Source of the DNA: Apostichopus californicus
Taxonomy: Eukaryota; Echinodermata; Holothuroidea; Aspidochirotida; Stichopodidae
DNA: 23,719 nt
Direction of reading: 5' to 3'
Assembly (NCBI GenBank): GCA_020650975.1
Contig: JAIPMN010091803.1
Location: 9,004-32,722, forward strand
The translations under genes were made by a program, and so were the position numbers. Each line of letters opens with the position of its first letter. Position 1 is the stretch's first letter. The notes under the pieces are model-generated. The model made no database searches. It was not told the DNA's origin and saw only the letters and a list, made by a program, of their open reading frames with translations. Positions 18,740-23,719 of the stretch are shown in pieces.

Positions 18740-18940
18740 TTTCTTTGCACGTAAAAAAAGCACCACCCACTGAAACATTGAAAAAACTACAAAAGGACGA
18801 CCAGCACGCAGCGAAACAAAACACCCCTCCCGAGCACACCACCGTCCAAAAAAGACAGCCCCAGATAAACGGCAAAAATCGCCTTCAACCTCAAGGCGAA
18901 TGTCAGACTTCACCGCCTCCAGGACTGCCTGCCAACTTGT
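18740..18940 (+). repeat. LINE-associated block shared (inverted) with 16605-16760
   Basis: An A/C-rich sequence that matches the reverse complement of 16605-16760. It is joined directly to the ORF2 tail at CCAACTTGTGG (18933-18942), where the upstream LINE coding sequence should lie, so it marks an internal deletion or template switch. Confidence 0.75.
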
Positions 18941-19745
18941 GGTACCCGGGCGCGGTGTATCCAATTCCGCGTCGCGTCCTGGTGCGGTTGGAGAGAGCGA
19001 TATTTTCATTCATTTGGTCGGGTGGTACAGAGCTTGTCAAAAGGGCGGTAATGTACCAAAAGCTGGAGAAGGGTGGGTTAGGGGTGGTTCATCTGGGAAG
19101 TAAATTGACCTTTTTGTTATTTAAGCAGTTGTTTGTAGCGGTAACTGACCCAGGGTTGCCGTGTTCATATTTTTTTACGTTTTTGGGGCGGTTTGCACCT
19201 GCGTCCAAGGGCGTAGGAACCGGTGGGGCTGGGGGGGCGCCAGCCCCCCCAGTGAAAAATATGGTGGGGCGGAAGTATAATTCCGCAAGTCAGAAAACCC
19301 CTTTTTCATTTCCAAATGAGAAAAAAATCTCATTTGGAGCACCAAATTGCATCTAAGGCCAGGTGAAAATGCAAAATTATTTACAAAATGGAGTGGGTGT
19401 TGAAGTGTGCTATATTGCACCAAATTGCATCTGAGGCCACCTGGAAATGCAAAAAAAATCCAAAAAAAGACCCCTCCCCCAGGCCGGCCATCAGTCTTCA
19501 GCCCCCCCACTCAAAAGTACTTTCCTACGCCACTGCCTGCGTCGATGTGTCACGGCGCTGTTTAGCAACAGAGAACCGCATAGTAGTACTCCAAACGAGT
19601 GGTGCGTGTCATTTGCTCCGCTCTGATTGAGTTGACCCCTGTTGACCTGTCACAGCCGGCCCTCGTTCACAGTTCGTTGCGGGATAGGGCCTTGAATGCA
19701 ATTTTTGTACAGGGACGTCATTCTGCCGAGGTATGGCGTTCAAAT
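18941..19745 (+). pseudogene. LINE copy B ORF2 tail, split by a MITE
   Basis: Reads WYPGAVYPIPRRVLVRLERA, IFSFIWSGGTELVKRAVMYQ and KLEKGGLGVVHLGSKLTFLL, the conserved segment after the RT domain in Tx1/L1-type ORF2 (AVYP-P, F-F-W, GGLG). Sequence from 19088 to 19197, then again from 19544 to about 19743, matches copy A at 16098-16375, which shows that 19206-19535 is a later insertion. After 19745 the similarity ends; no poly(A) tail was identified. Confidence 0.8.
19206..19535. mobile_element. hAT-type MITE, 330 bp, with 8-bp target-site duplication
   Basis: The terminal inverted repeats are CAAGGGCGTAGGAA (19206-19219) and TTCCTACGCCACTG (19522-19535), which pair at 12 of 14 positions. The intact version, CAGTGGCGTAGGAA, has the CAGTGG start common on hAT ends. 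The flanks carry CCTGCGTC at 19198-19205 and 19536-19543, an 8-bp duplication as hAT transposases make. Inside are several hairpins: CTGGGGGGG/CCCCCCCAG around 19229-19252, GCGGAA/TTCCGC near 19269-19286 and TCCAAATGAG/CTCATTTGGA at 19311-19338. An internal repeat, ACCAAATTGCATCT, occurs at 19341 and 19419. There is no transposase, so it is non-autonomous. It sits inside the LINE tail and is younger than it. Confidence 0.92.
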
Positions 19746-20539
19746 AACTCATTCAGTCATTAACCATCAAGAGTTTTCAGCTGTAAGTTGCAGCATTCTG
19801 GGATGTTTTCTTTTTTATAAGCCAAAGTAAAGGATGCATGTCGTGCACAAAACATGAAAGAATCCACAACAATACTATATCACCTCATGAAATGTTCCTT
19901 GATTTGTGCTGAACTTGTCGACTTTTATGTTGAAACAGATCATGCCCTTGATTGGTAAGCTCATAATTATAGGCATATAGAAAACTTAAAATACAAAGAA
20001 TGAAATATGAACTGTAAGCAGAGTGATGTTAAATATCTTGCAGTAACCTTTACATTGTGCCAAGATCTTTCTTTGGCATAACTGATATGATCAGGAGATA
20101 TATAAAGTCTTCTAGTGTAATACCTGAGCACATTTCACACTAGTCTGTAAGTTTCAAAATACATAGAAGGCAAAATGCAACAACACTGTTACCCCGGGGC
20201 CCGGGTGACCTACGTATGAGCCTATACAAAGGCTCACAAAATGAGAAGTACAGCAACACAATGTTTTATGGTATATGAATGTTTATTTACAACCCATTAA
20301 TCTACAACATAATTGTCCTTTACAGTTCTCTGCAATATTATATCCACCCCAGTGCAACATCAGAAATTTATTGATAAACATATAAACCTAATCAATCTAC
20401 ATATAACACAAACTCACGTATAGACCAACACACATACACACCAGACAAAGTGACATGACCCACACATATTTATATTTATTCTAACACGTAGACTAGCAAC
20501 ATTTCCCTGCAAGAACTAGGGAGCTAGCTTACAACTTAT
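19746..20539. other. AT-rich spacer, no gene seen
   Basis: Contains only short open stretches without resemblance to known proteins, and a small GC island, CCCCGGGGCCCGGGTGACC, near 20193. It could hold degraded flanks of the neighbouring LTR-type fossil, but no matching pair of terminal repeats was recognised. Confidence 0.5.
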
Positions 20540-21660
20540 TATTAAAACAAAAGATTTAGTTGTACCCACACACTACTACTACCAGCAATATCTGTACCTG
20601 GTATATGATTGCCATGGTAACCTACACAATTCCACCAATCCTGTGCAACCAGATCTCCAGGAGCTCTTCCACGGGTCTCCTGGCCCCTGGCATATTCCTC
20701 CCGAATCCAATCCTTTTGGATTATCGACACCTGGGAACCCGTGTCCCACAACACATCCATTGGGGGAGGCCCTCACAATGCAGCTATTACCAACCAATCC
20801 TACTTTTTAAGGGACAGGTGCAGTGGGCGGTTTCATGGGACTCATATGTCTGTCACCAAATGACTGTTCTGTTAGGGTCCCCCTCGTCCCTTAGAGGTGA
20901 CCCCCCCCCGTTTCCCGATGGTCTCTGTGGACACCCTCGGGCATAGTGCTCACCACTTCCACATCGGAAGGCAGTGGTAACACCGATCACCCACATTTTC
21001 TGATTTGCACTTAGGATAGCCCCTTTTCCCTTTATAATTAGCCGGCCTGTTTCTGCTCAAGGATTCCTGAATTTGGGCTACCTGCATTTTTAACTCTTTC
21101 ATACCCTCAATGTCCACCCTTAAACTATTTAGGGATTCCTCAAGGGGGTAGGCTGTGATTCCCTTTTTGGAGGTTGCCTCGATAGCATGAGCTGCCTGGT
21201 ATGAATCGTTTTGGACTGTTTCTTCACCCGCTCCGTCTCACTACTGGCGCTCTTGTGCAGTTTCTCCAAGAGGAGCTCATCAGAGATGGATGGATTCTCT
21301 AGGGAAGGCTTCAGGTCGGCCCGAATCGACTTACTGGTCAGGCCATTTGAGACTGCATGTTCAAACATGGCCTGCACCAGCGGCTCCTTGTATCGCTGGC
21401 TGGTCTCACTCTCTTTCGAGGCGAATAAAACCTGCTGCCGAATACTAAGGGCCCTTGCAAGGAATTCCTGCGGTGTCTCTTAGGGTGCTTGTGTGAGGCT
21501 GCTCAGCTCGTGGTACAGCTCTGCGGCTCCCTTTTCTTGATAATGTGACCGCAGGATTCGACGAAGCTTTAGTAAGGTTATATCCGTCTTGCTTTCCAGA
21601 TACCCCCGTAGATTCAGGGCTAGGTTGGTAACTCTGTGGCTTAACAACTGTATGCCTCGT
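20540..21660 (-). mobile_element. LTR-retrotransposon-type gag-protease fossil (Ty3/gypsy-like)
   Basis: Minus strand, in order: a gag-like helical region (VSNGLTSKSIRADLKPSLEN near 21350), a CCHC-like knuckle remnant around RCGSGEHYARGC (near 20980-20940), then an aspartic protease segment with the LWDTGSQVSII active-site motif near 20750. The order gag, knuckle, protease fits LTR retrotransposons. No RT or integrase follows within the window. It is a broken, old copy with several breaks, and its terminal repeats were not recognised. Family assignment beyond LTR-type is tentative. Confidence 0.65.
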
Positions 21661-22289
21661 AAGTTACCTACATTGTATATGACAATCTAGAATCATTCGG
21701 CAGAAAATATTTCACTTTGTTAGGGTAGTAAAGAATAAGACTTGAATGTGGAAATGTTTTCAATACGTTCGAAATGTAACAAATATTACAGAATTTTTTT
21801 TTCTTGGGAATGAAATCATGGGTACTGCATAACACTTTCAAGGACATGACTTTCACACCTACTACTGTATTATAAACTCGAGTCTTATGATTCTTCATGA
21901 AAAGCTACAGCACTTTTGTAGAGTAGGAAAGTTCTTTCACCCACCTTGTCGATGGACACATTGGAAATAAGCAAGCATGATTTGTACCAGCTTTTTTCGT
22001 ACACATGTACAAGATGAAGAATAGAAAACAGAATGAATCATTGACTATAGAGTTTGCGTTTTGTATTAATATCAAACACAGTAATACAATCAGAATAGTG
22101 CCTGAAATAGAGTACTAAGTATGTAACCAAAAAGCGAGACATATCAGTACTCAAATATGTGTAATTATTTATTGGAACGTACAATTTCTATGAAAGGTCT
22201 GAGGCTGAAAGTAAATAAGTTTTCATACAGAAAGCAAATTTTAAAACTACTGTTAGTGCAGTGAGTAAAGAAATTCAACTACAAGAAAG
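21661..22289. other. AT-rich spacer, no gene seen
   Basis: Lies between two retroelement fossils. No recognisable coding, RNA or repeat feature. Confidence 0.55.
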
Positions 22290-23400
22290 TGTAAGTGGGG
22301 TTCGAACATCTTACTTCATAGAATACTGGAACTGGTGAAGGCCTCTTGCCACCGCTGCGAGCTCGTTCATATGGAGGTGTTTCAGCTCGCTCGGCCAAGT
22401 TCCCGCTGCCGTTAGTGATTGCCAGAAGGCTCCCCAGCCCGACAATGAGGCGTCTAACGTAATAGAGGTCAGGGGTCTGTCCTGGTGGAAGGGTCTTCCC
22501 TTGGCCCAGTTCTCTGTGATGGTCCACCATAGAAGGTGCTGAGGATCCAGGGAGACCTGCGATAATACTAGGGCAGGGAGTGCACCTGGAGTGGTCTCAT
22601 TCGTAGTCTGCAGAAGGGGACGATGTCCACCGGCCTTGCCATTAGGCCCAGGAGTCACATCCAGGTTTTCACCTTTGTTGCCTGCCTGTTGACCACGTAT
22701 TCTGCCAGCCGAGATAACTGTGTGGTTCTTTCTGATGATGGGCTGACCGTCCCTGTGGTGAAATCTAGGGAGGCACCGAGGTATTGGATCCGCTGACTTG
22801 GTTGGAGGTGCGATTTCTCCTTGTTTATGACCCATCCTAAGTGTGTGAGGAAGGTGTTGCGCATCGCGTCTCGGTACGATTCTCCCAGTAACAGCCAGTC
22901 GTCCAGGTACACGAAGAGGGGGATGCCTTTGCGCCGCATTTCTTTTACCGCTACTCCGGCTACTCGGGTGAACGCCCTTGGCGATGTTGATAAGCCGAAC
23001 GGTAGGGCTGTGAACTTGTAGTCTACCCCGTACGTGAAGCTAGGAAGCGTTGGTGAGACTGCTGAACCGGTACGTGAAGGTATGCGTCATTCCGGTGCAC
23101 TGTCGATGCCCACATGCCCTTGTCGAGGATGGAATGATGATGGAGAGGGTCTCCATCCTGAAGCGTTTTCGTTTTACAAACGCTCGGTTAAGTGGCCGGA
23201 GGTTCAGGATTGGCCTTCAGGACTTGTCTTTTTTTGAGACATGGGGAAGAAGACGATCGGAAAAGGGGTCCCTCCCTTCACGTCGTACTCACTACCGCGC
23301 CCTTGTATAGTAAAGCCTGGCTTTATGTCTCCATGGCGCGGCGTTGGTCCGGGTCCTTGGGGGTTGGAGTGGTGCCCCTTCCTCCGGTTATCATTGTGTC
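22290..23400 (-). mobile_element. DIRS-like retroelement fossil, RT and RNase H region
   Basis: Minus strand, in order: an RNLRPLN-type entry region near 23190; a NDAYLHVP-type box near 23090; TALPFGLSTSPRAFTRVAGV near 23000-22950; the catalytic box FVYLDDWLLLGES near 22915-22880; LGWVINKEKSHLQPSQ with YLGASLDF; and an RNase H segment SITLDASLSGWGA with HLHMNELAAV near 22470-22360. YLDDW and the LGW...KS-L-PSQ pattern are typical of DIRS-type reverse transcriptases rather than Ty1 or gypsy. The tyrosine recombinase expected further 3' is not visible here. It is an old, broken copy with a few breaks. Confidence 0.75.
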
Positions 23401-23719
23401 AGTTTAGCTATAGTATACACAATGCACGCGAAACAAGAAAGTGTTAATTCAGATCTCTATGCAAGTAGACCAAAGTAAACCCGTATCTCACTCCTTTATA
23501 AGGAAAAATTAAGCGAAAGTCACTCTCTACAGGGCAGACATGGTTTAACTTCGCGATTATATTCTCTCAAGTGAGTTGGGCCTCTTGGTTATGCTAATAT
23601 AAAATAATATCGTACAACTGCACAGTTTGTATTGGTAATTAGCGTTATAAAATCGTCCCAATTGGTTGCTCCCGATTGACAATTATTTGTGGGGAATTGT
23701 CCGGGGGGGGGGGGGAGTT
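23401..23719. other. Non-coding end of window with terminal G run
   Basis: AT-rich, no coding signal. A 13-base G run lies at 23703-23715, four bases from the window end. Confidence 0.6.

Noticed and set aside
18600-18875. Cys/Phe-rich minus-strand open frame
   Set aside because: Antisense of the G/T-rich LINE segment; composition explains it.
20560-20946. 128-residue plus-strand open frame
   Set aside because: It is the antisense of the gag-protease fossil, whose protein motifs read on the minus strand.
22821-23447. Several overlapping plus-strand open frames
   Set aside because: All are shadows of the DIRS-like RT region read on the other strand.

Overview
The window is eukaryotic nuclear DNA. 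A host gene is split by introns of 0.4-0.9 kb with ordinary GT-AG borders, and the rest is AT-rich intron-like sequence crowded with decayed transposable elements. The only confident host gene is ATG7, the E1-like enzyme of autophagy. Its protein sequence is very close to animal ATG7. The repeat content (a Tx1-type LINE, a DIRS-like element, a hAT MITE, zinc-finger/tyrosine-recombinase genes) suggests a marine invertebrate, most likely an invertebrate deuterostome such as an echinoderm. The species is an inference.

Layout. 1-560: a 64-bp satellite-like tandem array inside an ATG7 intron. 751-4667: six consecutive ATG7 exons (about 251 residues of the adenylation domain, + strand), with two minisatellites in the introns. 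The exon that should carry the catalytic cysteine is not visible in the remaining 19 kb, so 4668-23719 is either one very large transposon-filled intron or the edge of a truncated or misjoined locus. 5016-5650: a repeat that starts with a 28-bp palindrome and continues as a ~148-bp tandem array carrying nuclear-receptor-like half-sites. 5900-6370: small local repeats. 6590-7560 (-): a reverse-transcriptase fossil, probably Penelope-like, interrupted by a 105-bp A-tailed retroposed piece with a 14-bp target-site duplication. 7800-10270: no gene seen. 10280-11800: a diverged AT-rich local duplication. 12160-13974 (-): remnant of a gene with two zinc fingers and a tyrosine-recombinase C-terminus. 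14700-15300: two tandem copies of a ~295-bp repeat. 15500-16400 (+): ORF2 remnant of a Tx1-like LINE. 16605-16866 (-): a piece repeated at 18740-18940. 17188-19745 (+): a second LINE copy with leader, ORF1 with three CCHC knuckles and the ORF2 tail, split by a hAT-type MITE with an 8-bp target-site duplication. 20540-21660 (-): an LTR-type gag-protease fossil. 22290-23400 (-): a DIRS-like RT/RNase H fossil. 23400-23719: non-coding, ending in a 13-base G run.

Apart from ATG7 nothing here looks like an intact functional gene. No operon-like or defence-like system was found. The most unusual items are the zinc-finger/tyrosine-recombinase remnant, the short A-tailed retroposed piece shared with the LINE leader, the 192-bp higher-order periodicity in the first satellite, and the arrays of nuclear-receptor-type half-sites.
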